A stretch of 64,000 bases of DNA from Pararoseomonas baculiformis (lineage in GTDB: Bacteria; Pseudomonadota; Alphaproteobacteria; Acetobacterales; Acetobacteraceae), in the NCBI RefSeq assembly GCF_017813395.1, contig NZ_JAGIZB010000012.1:62001-126000 (forward strand). Direction: 5' to 3'. This document shows, piece after piece, positions 1-8,913 of this stretch. Under the pieces are notes generated by a model. It was not told the DNA's origin. It saw nothing but the letters and a program-made list of their open reading frames with translations, and did not search any database. The translations under genes were made by a program, and so were the position numbers. The number at the start of each line of letters is the position of its first letter. Position 1 is the stretch's first letter.

Positions 1-1217
1 AGGCGCTCATTGGCCTGGCCCAGCAGCCGGCCCTGTTCGGCGAGCCCCGCCTCGCTGATGGAAAGGCGGTTCCCCAGCGTGTCGAGCGCGGCCTGGAAGG
101 CGGCGAGACGCGTGCTCAGGCCCGTTTCCACCGCCGCGCCGGCCATGGCGGGCAGGCGTGCCTCCAGCGCGCCCGCCTGTTCGGTCAGCTTCGCCACCAG
201 CCGCGCATCGGAGGCTGCCAGGCGGGAATCGGTGGCGGCCAGAAGTTCCTGGCGCAAGGCGGCGTTCGCGGCGTTCTGTGCCTCGCGCGAGCCGGCCAGG
301 ATCTCGTCCCGAAGGGCCGGGGTGGCCTCCGCGAGGCGGCGCGTGACCAGCGCGTCGAAGCCGCCGACCTGCTCGGCGGTGTTGGCGCGCAGCCGTGTCT
401 CCAGCGCGTCCAGGTCGCCCCGTATCCCATCCGTCAGCTCTGCGCGGAGATTGTCGCGCAACGCGTCGCGATCCTCCGTGCTGAGCCCTCCCGGCCTGCT
501 CTTCAGGGCTTCGTCCAGTTCCTCGCTGCTGACGCTCCGCGCCTCGATCTCGGCGAGGCGGCGCTCCAGTCCGGCGGCGGTCAGGATCTCCTGGTTGGAC
601 TGGCGCAGGCCGTCTCTCAGCCTCTCCAGCTCCCCGACACGGCCGAGCAGCGCGCCGGCATCAAGGGGCTGGCCGTTCACGCTCAGCGCGCTGGCGGCCA
701 CGATGGCGCGCCGGGCATCGGCGCTGACGATATCGAGCGAGCGGCGCAGGGCGGTGATCTGGTCGGCCGTGCCGGCGCCACCGGCCTCGGCCGCGCGGCG
801 GAGGCGGATCACCTCGTCGCCGCGCAGGGCGTCGTTGGTCGCGAAGGAGACGACGCGCTCGCGCAGGGTGGCGGATTGCTCCTCCAGCCGGTCCAGCCGG
901 TCCGTGGCGCGCCGGATCTGGATGTCCAGCTCCAGCGGCCGGCTCGCGGTGGCAGGGTCGGAAAGGCCGCCGCGCTCGAAGGCCGCGCGCAGGTCCGGGT
1001 GCAGCCAGTTCAGCCGTACCTGCTCCGGATGGTCATGGGGCGGCACGCTGGCCGGGCGGTCCCCCTCGTCCAGCACGGCGCGGGTGAGTTCCAGCACCCC
1101 CTCCACGAGCGTGTTCCAGCGCGCCGCCTCGATGGGCTGGCCCGGCTGCGCCTTCGCCAGCGGCGCTAGGCGGCCGAGGATGGCGGACAGGCGCTCCAGT
1201 GCCTCGACGGTGGGCAT
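1..1217 (-). CDS. Coiled-coil tail-fibre-like protein of the contractile cluster (partial, C-terminus off the left edge)
   Basis: Last visible gene of the tail-like operon; at least 405 residues, still open at the window edge. The ATG start is at 1217, three bases past the TGA of the upstream gene. Residues 34-40 (WNTLVEG) and 61-65 (HDHPE) form a short N-terminal module that also occurs in the preceding protein. The rest, from about residue 85, is Leu/Ala/Arg/Glu-rich and predicted long helical, as expected of an elongated fibre or stalk. I do not recognise a named family. Its position after baseplate genes suggests a structural or host-binding appendage; this is inference. Confidence 0.7.
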   Translation of the reverse strand, partial: MPTVEALERLSAILGRLAPLAKAQPGQPIEAARWNTLVEGVLELTRAVLDEGDRPASVPPHDHPEQVRLNWLHPDLRAAFERGGLSDPATASRPLELDIQIRRATDRLDRLEEQSATLRERVVSFATNDALRGDEVIRLRRAAEAGGAGTADQITALRRSLDIVSADARRAIVAASALSVNGQPLDAGALLGRVGELERLRDGLRQSNQEILTAAGLERRLAEIEARSVSSEELDEALKSRPGGLSTEDRDALRDNLRAELTDGIRGDLDALETRLRANTAEQVGGFDALVTRRLAEATPALRDEILAGSREAQNAANAALRQELLAATDSRLAASDARLVAKLTEQAGALEARLPAMAGAAVETGLSTRLAAFQAALDTLGNRLSISEAGLAEQGRLLGQANER

Positions 1218-1220
1218 CCC

Positions 1221-2186
1221 TCATGTCCCCCGGATCACGCCGCCGAGCTTGTTGCCGATCGAGACGCCCGTGCGGGTGTAGGTCTGCAGCTCCGTCTCGC
1301 GCTTCTGCACGGTGCCGGTGCTGCTGTACTGGCTGGCCACCGCGTTCAGCTTCCGTGTCACGGCATCGTTGAGGAAGGCTTCCCGTGTTTCCGGCGGCTG
1401 GGCCTCGCCCACGGTCTGCACGCCGTTGAGGATGGCCTGGCCGGCGCGGGCGAGCTTGCCGGTGAAGGTGCCGGTATCGGTCTGCAGCGAGTCCTCCAGC
1501 TCGTCGAGGCGGCGCTTCAGGTCGTCCCGCACCAGGGGCGAGGCATTGCCCAGGTTCAGCACGTCATCCGCCGCCCGGCGCAGGCTGAGCAGCTCCAGTT
1601 CCCGCCGCAGCTCCACCAGGCTCCGGCCGAAGGCCTCGGCGAAGGCGCGCAGGTTGGCCTGCACCTCGTCGATCCGCTCCGCGATCTCGGGATGGTCGTG
1701 GCCGCGCGGCGAGACGAGGCGGGAGAGTTCCCCGACCGATCCCGCCAGGTCCCCGATGGCGGTGGAGAGGGCGTTGAAGTCGGAAGCGCGGATCACCTCG
1801 CCCGGCGCCTTGTCCGCCACCGGCGCGACCCGGGCCTGCACCGCCGCGACGGCCTGCTGCACCGGGCCGAGATCGGCGTCCGGAAGGTCGCGGATCGGCG
1901 TATCCCGGAACAGGTTCGCCGGGATCGGAATGGGCACATAGGTCGGGATGTTCTGAGGGAAGAGGCGGATGCGCTGGCGCGCGATGGGAAGCGTGAGGTT
2001 GGGGTGGCTGACCTTCACCTCCCAGGCGCCGGGATCGAGGTCGCGGATCAGCAGCGAGCCGTCGAGGAAGGGCTTACGCGTGATCACCTGCCCGGTCGCC
2101 TCGTTCTTCAGCTCCACCTCGGCATCGCGATTGGCCTGCGCGAAGCCCTGGAGCTGGATCTTGAAGGCTGCCTTGCCTGCCATCAT
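1221..2186 (-). CDS. Beta-sandwich plus helical fibre-like protein with HDHPE module
   Basis: 321 residues. The start MMAGKAAF at 2186 (or the second ATG at 2183) follows a GGAGACGG-like ribosome site. Residues 1-90 look like a carboxypeptidase-regulatory or prealbumin-like beta-sandwich (charged strands, then RDLDPGAWEVKVSHPNL). Residues 100-300 are helical with heptad-like leucines. FNALSTA (137-143) and HDHPE (163-167) repeat the module at the N-terminus of the downstream protein, so the two are probably paralogous in part. It sits directly after the tail-I-like and 166-residue proteins. Likely a peripheral baseplate or fibre component; exact role unknown. Confidence 0.7.
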   Translation of the reverse strand: MMAGKAAFKIQLQGFAQANRDAEVELKNEATGQVITRKPFLDGSLLIRDLDPGAWEVKVSHPNLTLPIARQRIRLFPQNIPTYVPIPIPANLFRDTPIRDLPDADLGPVQQAVAAVQARVAPVADKAPGEVIRASDFNALSTAIGDLAGSVGELSRLVSPRGHDHPEIAERIDEVQANLRAFAEAFGRSLVELRRELELLSLRRAADDVLNLGNASPLVRDDLKRRLDELEDSLQTDTGTFTGKLARAGQAILNGVQTVGEAQPPETREAFLNDAVTRKLNAVASQYSSTGTVQKRETELQTYTRTGVSIGNKLGGVIRGT

Positions 2187-2196
2187 CCGTCTCCGT

Positions 2197-2697
2197 TCAG
2201 AACAGGGCCTGGAGGTCGCCATAGGGAAAGGCGACCTCCCAGAAGAGCGTGAGTTCGTGGTCGTCGCCCTTGGCGAGCGGCGCGAAGGTGACGCGGTTGT
2301 AGAGGGTTGCTCCGTCCGCCTTGCGGGAGAGCAGCCCTGCCTCCCGCACCGTTCCCACCGCAGCCGCATCCGGCAGGGTCGCGCGCAGCCGGACGAGGAT
2401 GACGCGCCGCGTCGCGTCGTTGACGAACTGGAAGGCCTCGGGCGGGATGGCGACTTCGGTTGCGCCGGCCAGGCGCTCCCCCTCCACGCCCTCGTTGCGC
2501 AGCGCCTCGCGCGAGAAGTCTTCGGGCTCGGCCGCATCGCTGTTGCCGACGCCCATATGGGTGATTCCCGCGCCCTGGCCTGCGAAGGCCCGCGCGACGA
2601 GTCCGGCGCCGGAGCGCATCACGGCATTGGCCGCGCGGCGCTGGCCGATGGGGCGTCCCCGGTGATCCCGGAGGAGAAGGAGGAGGGTGGCGCGCAC
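2197..2697 (-). CDS. Small phage-tail-like structural protein
   Basis: 166 residues from a GTG at 2697, four bases past the TAG of the upstream gene (the stretch before it reads as the 3' end of that gene in another frame). The N-terminus has LLLLLRDHRGRPIG, followed by a glycine-rich core with ITHMGVGNSD and a C-terminal beta-rich half ending FWEVAFPYGDLQALF. The HMGVG-type motif recalls proteins found late in tail or fibre operons, but I cannot assign a Pfam family with certainty. Context alone makes it a tail component, perhaps a fibre adaptor. Confidence 0.65.
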   Translation of the reverse strand: MRATLLLLLRDHRGRPIGQRRAANAVMRSGAGLVARAFAGQGAGITHMGVGNSDAAEPEDFSREALRNEGVEGERLAGATEVAIPPEAFQFVNDATRRVILVRLRATLPDAAAVGTVREAGLLSRKADGATLYNRVTFAPLAKGDDHELTLFWEVAFPYGDLQALF

Positions 2698-2701
2698 GGG
2701 G

Positions 2702-3979
2702 CTATCCAAATCCAGTGGCGTCGAACGGACTGTCGTCGAAGGTGGCGCTCCGCGGGAGCAGCCGGTCGGCGCCGGTCGGGCCAGTGTCGCGCAGCCGCTT
2801 CGGGCCGATGGCCACCAGCCTGTCCGGGGAGGGCTGGATGTCCGCCGCGGGCAGCAGGCGCAGCTCGCTGGCGACGCCGAGGGCACGGATGCGTGCAACG
2901 GCCCGCGCCAGGGCGAAATCGAGCCGCTCCCGCGTGGCCAGAGCCTCGGCCGTGCGGCCGCGAGGCGCCAGCATGCGGCTAGCGTCGATATCCACGCGGA
3001 AGGCGGCCGCCACGGTCTCCCGGAAGCCGATGCTCAGCCGGAGGGCGGGTTCCTGGTGGAACAGCGCGGCGTCGAAGGACGCGGCGTCGAAGCGGCCCTG
3101 CACCAGCGCCGCATCCGCCAGCGCCGCGAGATAGCGGTCCAGCCCCGGCACGTCGAAGCGGGCGACAGGCAGGAACCAGATGCGGTTCGCGCCTGGCCGG
3201 AGGGTAATGGCGCGCGCGGGGGCGACGAGCCGTGCCGGCGTCCAGGGCTGACCCGGCACCAGCCCGGCGATCGAGCCGAGGCGGGACGTGACATCCAGCC
3301 CATCCAGCCGCGCGTGCATCGTGCCATCGGGCTGGGCGGCGAGGGCGAGGGTGGAGCCGGGCGGCACGTCGGCGGAGAAGGCGAGGGCCTCCCCCGTGGT
3401 GAGGTTCACCACCAGGGGTGAGCGCTCAGGCCCGCCGGCCAGGCCGCGCAGGAGCAGGTTCGCGGGAGCAGGATCGAGCCCGTGATTCTCGGCGGTGATC
3501 TGCTGCAGCGGTTCCATCGCGCCGTCCCCGGGCGCGGGCACCCATCGCCAGCGGCGCGGGTTCTCCACCAGCCTCGGTGGCGGGTCTTCCTCCCCCGCGC
3601 CCCATTCGCCCTGCTGCGGCAGGAGGCGCGGCAGGCGCGCCGCCTCGGCATGGCGGCGGGCATAGCCGGTGACGACGGAGCGCACCGCGGCCGGTGTCGG
3701 GCCGCCGATGCCGAGGATGGTGTCGCGCAGCGCGTCCACCCAGGCGCGGTATTCGTCCCGTCCCTGGCCGGGCTCGGGCGGGATGTCGAGCAGGGCGCCG
3801 AGCGCGGTCACCTCCGGCCCGTTCAGCGCCGTGCGCCAGAAATGCGCGCGCTGCACCTCGCGCGCCTCGTCATTGAGCAATTCGATCTGCGCGCCGATCA
3901 CGCCGAGGAGGCGGCCGGCCAGCTCGCCTTCGCGATAGGCGGGCGGCAGGCGCGCGGTCATGTCCTCCCGGCTGCTCAT
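2702..3979 (-). CDS. Tail protein I-like baseplate component
   Basis: 425 residues. The ATG at 3979 overlaps the stop of the gpJ-like gene (ATGA). The N-terminal 120 residues (LPPAYREGELAGRLLGVIGAQIELLNDEAREVQ, in part; then ALGALLDIPPEPGQGRDEYR) have the pattern of phage tail protein I/YmfQ-type proteins that bind baseplate J. The C-terminal half (about 160-425) is a beta-rich extension ending in DDSPFDATGFG. It probably bridges the gpJ wedge to fibres. Function is inferred from order (gp25, gpJ, gpI), which matches contractile tails. Confidence 0.75.
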   Translation of the reverse strand: MSSREDMTARLPPAYREGELAGRLLGVIGAQIELLNDEAREVQRAHFWRTALNGPEVTALGALLDIPPEPGQGRDEYRAWVDALRDTILGIGGPTPAAVRSVVTGYARRHAEAARLPRLLPQQGEWGAGEEDPPPRLVENPRRWRWVPAPGDGAMEPLQQITAENHGLDPAPANLLLRGLAGGPERSPLVVNLTTGEALAFSADVPPGSTLALAAQPDGTMHARLDGLDVTSRLGSIAGLVPGQPWTPARLVAPARAITLRPGANRIWFLPVARFDVPGLDRYLAALADAALVQGRFDAASFDAALFHQEPALRLSIGFRETVAAAFRVDIDASRMLAPRGRTAEALATRERLDFALARAVARIRALGVASELRLLPAADIQPSPDRLVAIGPKRLRDTGPTGADRLLPRSATFDDSPFDATGFG

Positions 3980-5727
3980 GGGGAGCCCCCGTCGTCGGGC
4001 ACGATGTCCAGCGTGCCGGCCTCGATCCGCTCATTGGGGCCGGGAACATAGGCACCGGTGCCGTCGGTGAGCTGAAGGAAGCGGCTGCCGGCCTCGACGG
4101 TGATGCTGGCGGAGCCGCGCACCAGGGCGAAGCGCGTGTCGTCCCGGATGGCCGCGGCCAGGCTGTCCAGGGTCAGGGGCCGGTCCGGGGCGCGGGTGGC
4201 CAGGTGGGCGGCAACCGCGCTGGCGATGGCGCCGCGCACCTCCTCCATCGTGATGCCGGGGGCGGGCAGGACGGGCAGGACGGCGCCGGCCACGGCGCGG
4301 CTCGGCGGAGTGTCGCCTGGCGCCTGCTCGAAGGCCGGTGGCGCGAAGGTGACGGCCTGGAGCTCCGCCACGGTGTCGCCGGGCAAGGTGAGCTGCTCCG
4401 CCTCAGGGGCCGCGGGGTCGTCGCTGCGGATGGAGACGGTCGCGTCGGTGACGCGCGGGTCCTGCAGCGCCAGCCGGAGGAGCTGGCTGCGCCGCAGCTC
4501 CGCGCCGGGGCCGAGCGCCGCGACATGGGCGCGCAGCGCCGCCTCGATGCCGGACTGGAGCGAGGCGAGGGCGGCCGGCTCCAGGCTGCTCCCGGCCAGG
4601 CGGAGGGTGACGAGCAGGGTCAGCCGGCGGCGTGCCGCATCGCCCCATCGCACGCGGATCCCGGCGGGCCGGACATCGTCGATGCGGGCCTGCACGCGGG
4701 CGCGCGCGGCCTCGCTCGTGTCGCTGAGGGCGATCTCGAGGCGCACCGTGCCGGGCAGCCCGTCCGGCTGTTCCTGCACGCGCACGCTGCGCACCTCGGG
4801 CATGGCGGCCAGGGCGAATTCCAGCGCCTCCCGCGTGCCGCGGCCGGCCGCACCCATGGCGCCGCGCGCGCGGCGCCGCAGCTGCTCGTCGCTCTCCGGC
4901 GCGGCGAGGCGGCGTGCCGGGCGCGGGTTGCCCACCCGGGCGATGCCGGCGACCAGCGTCTCCGGCCGGGTCAGCGAGCCCGCTTCGACAAGGGGAGTGC
5001 CATCGGCCTCGCCCACCGCATCGACCTCGCGATCCGACTCGCCTGGTTCCAGCGTCAGGGGCGCGATGGTGAGGTAGCGTGCCCCGGCCGCGTCGCCGAC
5101 CGCGGTGCCGGCGGGCACGGTGATGCGGCCGGGTTCGCGCTCTGCGCGTTCGAAGCGCAAGCCCACCAGCGGGCGCGCGGCGGGCAGGCGCGCCACGCCG
5201 ACAAGGGCCACGAGCCGGTCCAGCGAGCCGCCCTCGGCCGTGTCGATGAAGGCGCTGTCATAGATGCGGTCCAGCATCTGGTAGGAGAGGGCGAGCTCGC
5301 GCCCCACCGTCTCCAGCAGGGTCCGGACGACGGAGCCCACGCTGACATCGGTGAGCTCCGTGGGGTCGGCCTGCACGGGGAAGTAGTTGACCGTCAGCGG
5401 CGTGCCGGGAACCGGGCGCCGGCCCTCCGGCCGGAAGCGGATGGCGTCCGGCTCTCCCGCGCCGGAGGCGGAGACCAGCTCGAAATCGGCGGGGGTGAAG
5501 CGGAAGGGGATCTGGCGCGCGGCGGCCCCGGCGCCGGTCTGCACCATCCCTTCCAGGAAGCTCACGCTGCGCACGGGGCGCCTGGCGAGCAGCAGCGGTG
5601 TCACGGCCATTCCCTCGGCCGGCGCCGTCAGGCTCTCGCGCACCGTGCCGCCCAGCAGGGTCGTCAGCAGGTCCCGCACGATGGCGTCATAGGGGCGTGC
5701 GGTGAAGCCTGTGCTCGTGCCGCTCAC
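3976..5727 (-). CDS. Baseplate J-like protein (gpJ family)
   Basis: 583 residues. Overlaps its upstream neighbour by ATGA. The N-terminus (ARPYDAIVRDLLTTLLGGTV) and the central RFERAEREPGRITVPAGTAVGDAAGARY segment followed by ESDEQLRRRARGAMGAAGRGT are the signature of baseplate assembly protein J, which forms the wedge that rearranges on sheath contraction. A C-terminal insertion (about 440-583) is Pro/Ala-rich and variable. Longer than phage P2 gpJ (about 300 residues), closer to gpJ proteins of tail-like injection systems. Confidence 0.85.
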   Translation of the reverse strand: MSGTSTGFTARPYDAIVRDLLTTLLGGTVRESLTAPAEGMAVTPLLLARRPVRSVSFLEGMVQTGAGAAARQIPFRFTPADFELVSASGAGEPDAIRFRPEGRRPVPGTPLTVNYFPVQADPTELTDVSVGSVVRTLLETVGRELALSYQMLDRIYDSAFIDTAEGGSLDRLVALVGVARLPAARPLVGLRFERAEREPGRITVPAGTAVGDAAGARYLTIAPLTLEPGESDREVDAVGEADGTPLVEAGSLTRPETLVAGIARVGNPRPARRLAAPESDEQLRRRARGAMGAAGRGTREALEFALAAMPEVRSVRVQEQPDGLPGTVRLEIALSDTSEAARARVQARIDDVRPAGIRVRWGDAARRRLTLLVTLRLAGSSLEPAALASLQSGIEAALRAHVAALGPGAELRRSQLLRLALQDPRVTDATVSIRSDDPAAPEAEQLTLPGDTVAELQAVTFAPPAFEQAPGDTPPSRAVAGAVLPVLPAPGITMEEVRGAIASAVAAHLATRAPDRPLTLDSLAAAIRDDTRFALVRGSASITVEAGSRFLQLTDGTGAYVPGPNERIEAGTLDIVPDDGGSP

Positions 5728-6185
5728 AGCACGGCCTCGAGAAAGAGGCTCAGCGGGGCCGTGTCGTTGCGGGGCTGCACGTCCAGCCGGAAGACGAAGC
5801 TGGACGGGGTTTCCTGCTGCGGGTCGAAGATCACGGCCAGCGCCCTGGGCAGGATGCGCGGCTCCTGCGCCAGCGCTTCCAGCACATGGGCACGGCAGAG
5901 CAGGCGCAGCGCCTCGCTCTTGTTGCGGCCGACCAGCTCATGCAGGCGCGAGCCATAGGTGGCATGGCCGAGCGCCGCCAGGGCGCCGCGCGGGGTGATC
6001 AGGCGCAGGATCAACGCCTGCGCAAGGTTCTCCCGCCCTGCGATGGTGGAAAGGTCCAGCGCCTCCTGCGCGCCGGGCGGCAGGGGGCCGCGCACGGGGC
6101 GGCGGCGGGGGCGCAGGTCGATCCGGTCGGCCCCCGTGGCGGAGAGGCCGGGCAGGACCGAAAGGTCTGTGCCGAAGCCGCTCAT
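5724..6185 (-). CDS. gp25-like baseplate wedge protein
   Basis: 153 residues. Overlaps the gpJ-like gene (ATGA). Contains AGRENLAQALILRLITPRGAL then GHATYGSRLHELVGR, the conserved core of the GPW/gp25 family, and a C-terminal strand region (FVFRLDVQPRND). gp25 proteins nucleate sheath polymerisation at the baseplate in T4-like tails, type VI secretion systems and extracellular injection systems. Placed one base after the PAAR gene. Confident family call. Confidence 0.88.
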   Translation of the reverse strand: MSGFGTDLSVLPGLSATGADRIDLRPRRRPVRGPLPPGAQEALDLSTIAGRENLAQALILRLITPRGALAALGHATYGSRLHELVGRNKSEALRLLCRAHVLEALAQEPRILPRALAVIFDPQQETPSSFVFRLDVQPRNDTAPLSLFLEAVL

Positions 6186-6186
6186 C

Positions 6187-6588
6187 TCAGCCCCCCACCA
6201 GCACGGTGCCGGCTGCGATCACCTGCCCCACCGGCGCATCGGCCGGGTCGTTGCAGGTGGCCACGGGATCGCCGGCGCGGGCGGCCGCCTGTCCCGCGAT
6301 GGTGACGCTCGCGCTGCCATGGCGCACCGTGCCGCGATTGGCTGGCGGGGTGGCGAAGCCGGTCCCGGGGGGCGTGGGGGTATGCGCCGGCGCGTTGGTG
6401 GCGGTGGAGCCCACCACGGCGGCCGGCTTCCCGCCGATCGTCACCGAACCCACCAGCCCGCCATCCAGCGCGCCGGAGAAGGGATGCGGCAGCGGAGTCG
6501 GCACCGGCCCCCCCGGCGAGGGGACGAGCACGATATGCGTGTCCACCGCCACCACCTGAGATCCCTGGACGGCGGCGGGCTGGCCCAT
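6187..6588 (-). CDS. PAAR-type spike-tip protein
   Basis: 133 residues. Starts by a TGATG overlap with the spike gene. It shows the repeated small-residue strands of PAAR proteins (PPANRGTVRHGSASVTIAGQAAARAGD, in part; GGKPAAVVGS; C-terminal VGQVIAAGTVLVGG). PAAR proteins cap the spike trimer and sharpen the puncturing tip. The order hub-spike-PAAR-gp25 is typical of contractile machines. No toxin domain is fused to it. Confidence 0.85.
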   Translation of the reverse strand: MGQPAAVQGSQVVAVDTHIVLVPSPGGPVPTPLPHPFSGALDGGLVGSVTIGGKPAAVVGSTATNAPAHTPTPPGTGFATPPANRGTVRHGSASVTIAGQAAARAGDPVATCNDPADAPVGQVIAAGTVLVGG

Positions 6589-7247
6589 CAGTTGATCTCC
6601 ACCGTTGCGCCCTTGAGCGCGGCCTTCCCGCTGCCCTTGGCCTCCAGTTCCGCGCCGCTCAGGACAAGCTTGCCCTTCGCCTCGATGACGATGTCCCCGT
6701 CCTCCTTCAGCGTGATGGTGCTGCCACCGGCGGCCAGTTCCAGCCTCCCGCCGCCCTTCGAGGTGAGCCGGAGGGCGATCTTGCCGATGGCCAGGGCCAG
6801 CGTGTCCGCCGTGGCGGTGAGGCTGGCCTCCTCACCGAGGTTCAGGCGCAGCGCATCGCCGCTTCTCTCCACTTCCAGGCGCAGCTTCGGCTGCGCCTCG
6901 CCCTTCGGCAGGTGAAGGGCGAGAAGGCTGGCATCCGTGGCAGGCGGGGCGAGGGCGGCGTGGTAGAGCCCGCCCAGCACGACAGGCGCGTGCCAGTCGC
7001 CCTCCGCGAAGACGACAAGCACGAGCTCGCCTTCCTCCGGCAGCAGGCTGAGCCCAAAGGCGCCCACGGCGACGGGAACGCGGGGCAGCACCTCGCCGCT
7101 GTCGCGAAGCGTGACCGTGACGGCATGGTCCGGTGGAAGGCCGGTGCCGGGGTGCAGCTCCGTCACCCGGCCGATGGCGGCGAAAGGCCGCGCCTCCACC
7201 TCGTGCCGCGCAATGCGCGCGATGCTGTCAAACAGGGCGGCGCTCAC
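6588..7247 (-). CDS. gpV/gp5-like baseplate spike protein
   Basis: 219 residues, ATGA-coupled to the hub gene. Residues 18-95 form an OB-fold (AIGRVTELHPGTGLPPDHAVTVTL; GFGLSLLPEEGELVLVVFAEGDWHAPVVLGGLYH, quoted in part), as in phage baseplate assembly protein V and the gp5 part of VgrG. The C-terminus (about 125-219) has short repeated strands (LTSKGGGRLELAAGGSTITLKEDGDIVIEAKGK, in part), predicted to build the triple beta-helix needle. The hub is encoded separately, so this is a split VgrG arrangement. Confidence 0.87.
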   Translation of the reverse strand: MSAALFDSIARIARHEVEARPFAAIGRVTELHPGTGLPPDHAVTVTLRDSGEVLPRVPVAVGAFGLSLLPEEGELVLVVFAEGDWHAPVVLGGLYHAALAPPATDASLLALHLPKGEAQPKLRLEVERSGDALRLNLGEEASLTATADTLALAIGKIALRLTSKGGGRLELAAGGSTITLKEDGDIVIEAKGKLVLSGAELEAKGSGKAALKGATVEIN

Positions 7248-8266
7248 AGCAGGCCTCCCACAGCGGAGGCCAGGGAGGCGAGGAGCGAGGGGCCGGCAGC
7301 GGCCGACACGGCGGTGAAGCGGGTCTCGCCCGGCGCCCCCGCCAGCCGGGCATGACAGACCGTCAGGACCAGCCAGGGGCCCGCCGCGTCCAGCCGGTCC
7401 GGCAGCTGCTGGATCTCCAGCACCATCCCGGGGCGCAGCCAGGGCAACAGGATGGCGCGGGCTTCTACGCGGGTGGCGCGGGAAGCGGCCTCGGTGTCGC
7501 GCGCCTGCCCCGCGGCCAGCGCGGCGCGCGGGCTTCGCAGCGCAGGGGCCGGAAGCCAGCGGGCTTGTGCCCCCGGCGGGGGAGCGTCGGCCGGCAGCGG
7601 GCTCCGGCTCTGAAGCAGGGCGTCCGGCGCCTCGGGCGAGGCGGCGGGGCCATTGCCCAGCATCACCTGGCGGACTTCCGGCGCCGCCCGGCGGGTCACG
7701 CGCAAGGCGAGGATCTCGCGGTCGTAGCGCAGCGCCCGCTCGGCGCGGGAGGGGAGGGCGCGCAGCTCGATGCGCCCGGCTTCGTCGCAGCCCGCCAGGG
7801 CTCCGCCCAGCTTGGCGAGCGTTGCGACATGCTCCGCGGCGCTGCGCCGGCCATGGGCCACATAAGCGGCGAGCGGCAGGTCCAGTTCCAGCGCGCCGAT
7901 CCCGGCCCCGGCCTCCTCGGCCAGGGCGCGCACCACGGTGCCGCCATCCTGGCCCTGGTAGGTCCGGCAGGGCCGCAGTGCGGCCAGCCGGGCCCCGTCA
8001 TCGGCGAGCACCGCCTCGGTGGCGCCCGCGCCCGCCGCGGAGAGGGCGTGGAGCGTGCCGTGGAGGACAACGGAGGAGCCGTCCACGGCCCGGAGCGAGA
8101 GCTCGGCCGGATCACCCGGGGCGGCGTCCGGTGCCACCGCCCGTGGCAGGGTGATGCGGGCCCGGTTCACCGATGGCAGGAGGCCGAGCTGCACCTCGAG
8201 CCCGAGCGCGTGGCTGTCGTAGCGCTGGCGCCCGAGGGTGACGGAGGCGACGGCGGGAAGGGTCAT
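7244..8266 (-). CDS. gpD-like tail hub protein (late-control D/gp27 family)
   Basis: 340 residues. ATGA overlaps on both sides. The N-terminus (VTLGRQRYDSHALGLEVQLG) and the central segment (RTYQGQDGGTVVRALAEEAG) resemble the hub domains of phage late control D proteins, including the barrel that seats the spike. It likely forms the trimer linking tube and spike. The hub and spike are fused in VgrG and in Afp8-type proteins but separate here, as in P2-like phages. Confidence 0.8.
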   Translation of the reverse strand: MTLPAVASVTLGRQRYDSHALGLEVQLGLLPSVNRARITLPRAVAPDAAPGDPAELSLRAVDGSSVVLHGTLHALSAAGAGATEAVLADDGARLAALRPCRTYQGQDGGTVVRALAEEAGAGIGALELDLPLAAYVAHGRRSAAEHVATLAKLGGALAGCDEAGRIELRALPSRAERALRYDREILALRVTRRAAPEVRQVMLGNGPAASPEAPDALLQSRSPLPADAPPPGAQARWLPAPALRSPRAALAAGQARDTEAASRATRVEARAILLPWLRPGMVLEIQQLPDRLDAAGPWLVLTVCHARLAGAPGETRFTAVSAAAGPSLLASLASAVGGLL

Positions 8267-8913
8267 AGGCCGAAACTCGCCGCCAGTGCCTCGGACGCAC
8301 CGGCCAGCCTCTCGCCGGAGCGGCCGGCCGTGCCCGCCAACTCCGTCAGCCCGGACAGCATCCCGGAGCCCAGGGAGAGATCCGCCAGGCCCGCGAGGCT
8401 GCCCAGCTGCTCCATGGCGCTCTGCACGGCATCAATGGCGCTGGCGGCCTGCGCAGCCAGCCCCGCGACCTCGTCCAGGATGTCCGTGTCGAAGCCAAGC
8501 CCGGCAAGTTCGCCCAGGGCGCCAAGGCCGCTGACCTCGGCCGGTGGGGGCAGGGGCGGGCTCTCGGCCAGCAGCAGCTCATAGCCGTAGAGGCCGGGAT
8601 GGCCGGCCGTCTCCGCTACCCGCAGGCGGAGGATGACGACCTTGCCGAGTTCCAGAGCCGTCGCGATGTCGGCCGCGAAGGTCAGCTCCTCGCCGCTGGC
8701 GGCTGCGCGCTGCAGGGTTTCCAGCTCGCCGGCCGCGCCCTCACCGGCAAGGACGCCTTGGATGTGGATGTGGTGCGATCCACGGCCGGCCCCTTCCTGC
8801 ACATCGCCCGCCAGCCCGAGGACGCGAGCGCCGAGGAAGCCGCCATCCACCGCGTGCTCGATCCGCTGGATGCGGCTGAGGGAGATATCGCCGAGCAGGG
8901 GAGTCGCGGTCAT
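8263..8913 (-). CDS. Tube-hub adaptor-like protein (tail-initiator/DNA-circularisation-N fold)
   Basis: 216 residues. ATGA overlap with the upstream gene. Residues 20-115 read as a beta-rich domain (DVQEGAGRGSHHIHIQGVL; SGEELTFAADIATALEL; VVILRLRVAETAGHPGLYGYELLL, quoted in pieces), a pattern shared by proteins that join tail tube and hub. The C-terminal 90 residues are helical and Ala/Leu/Gly-rich. I assign it by order and fold pattern rather than by a firm family match. Confidence 0.65.
   Translation of the reverse strand: MTATPLLGDISLSRIQRIEHAVDGGFLGARVLGLAGDVQEGAGRGSHHIHIQGVLAGEGAAGELETLQRAAASGEELTFAADIATALELGKVVILRLRVAETAGHPGLYGYELLLAESPPLPPPAEVSGLGALGELAGLGFDTDILDEVAGLAAQAASAIDAVQSAMEQLGSLAGLADLSLGSGMLSGLTELAGTAGRSGERLAGASEALAASFGL

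Noticed and set aside
10-1281. 423-codon plus-strand frame at the left edge
   Set aside because: Ser/Arg-rich shadow of the coiled-coil minus-strand gene.
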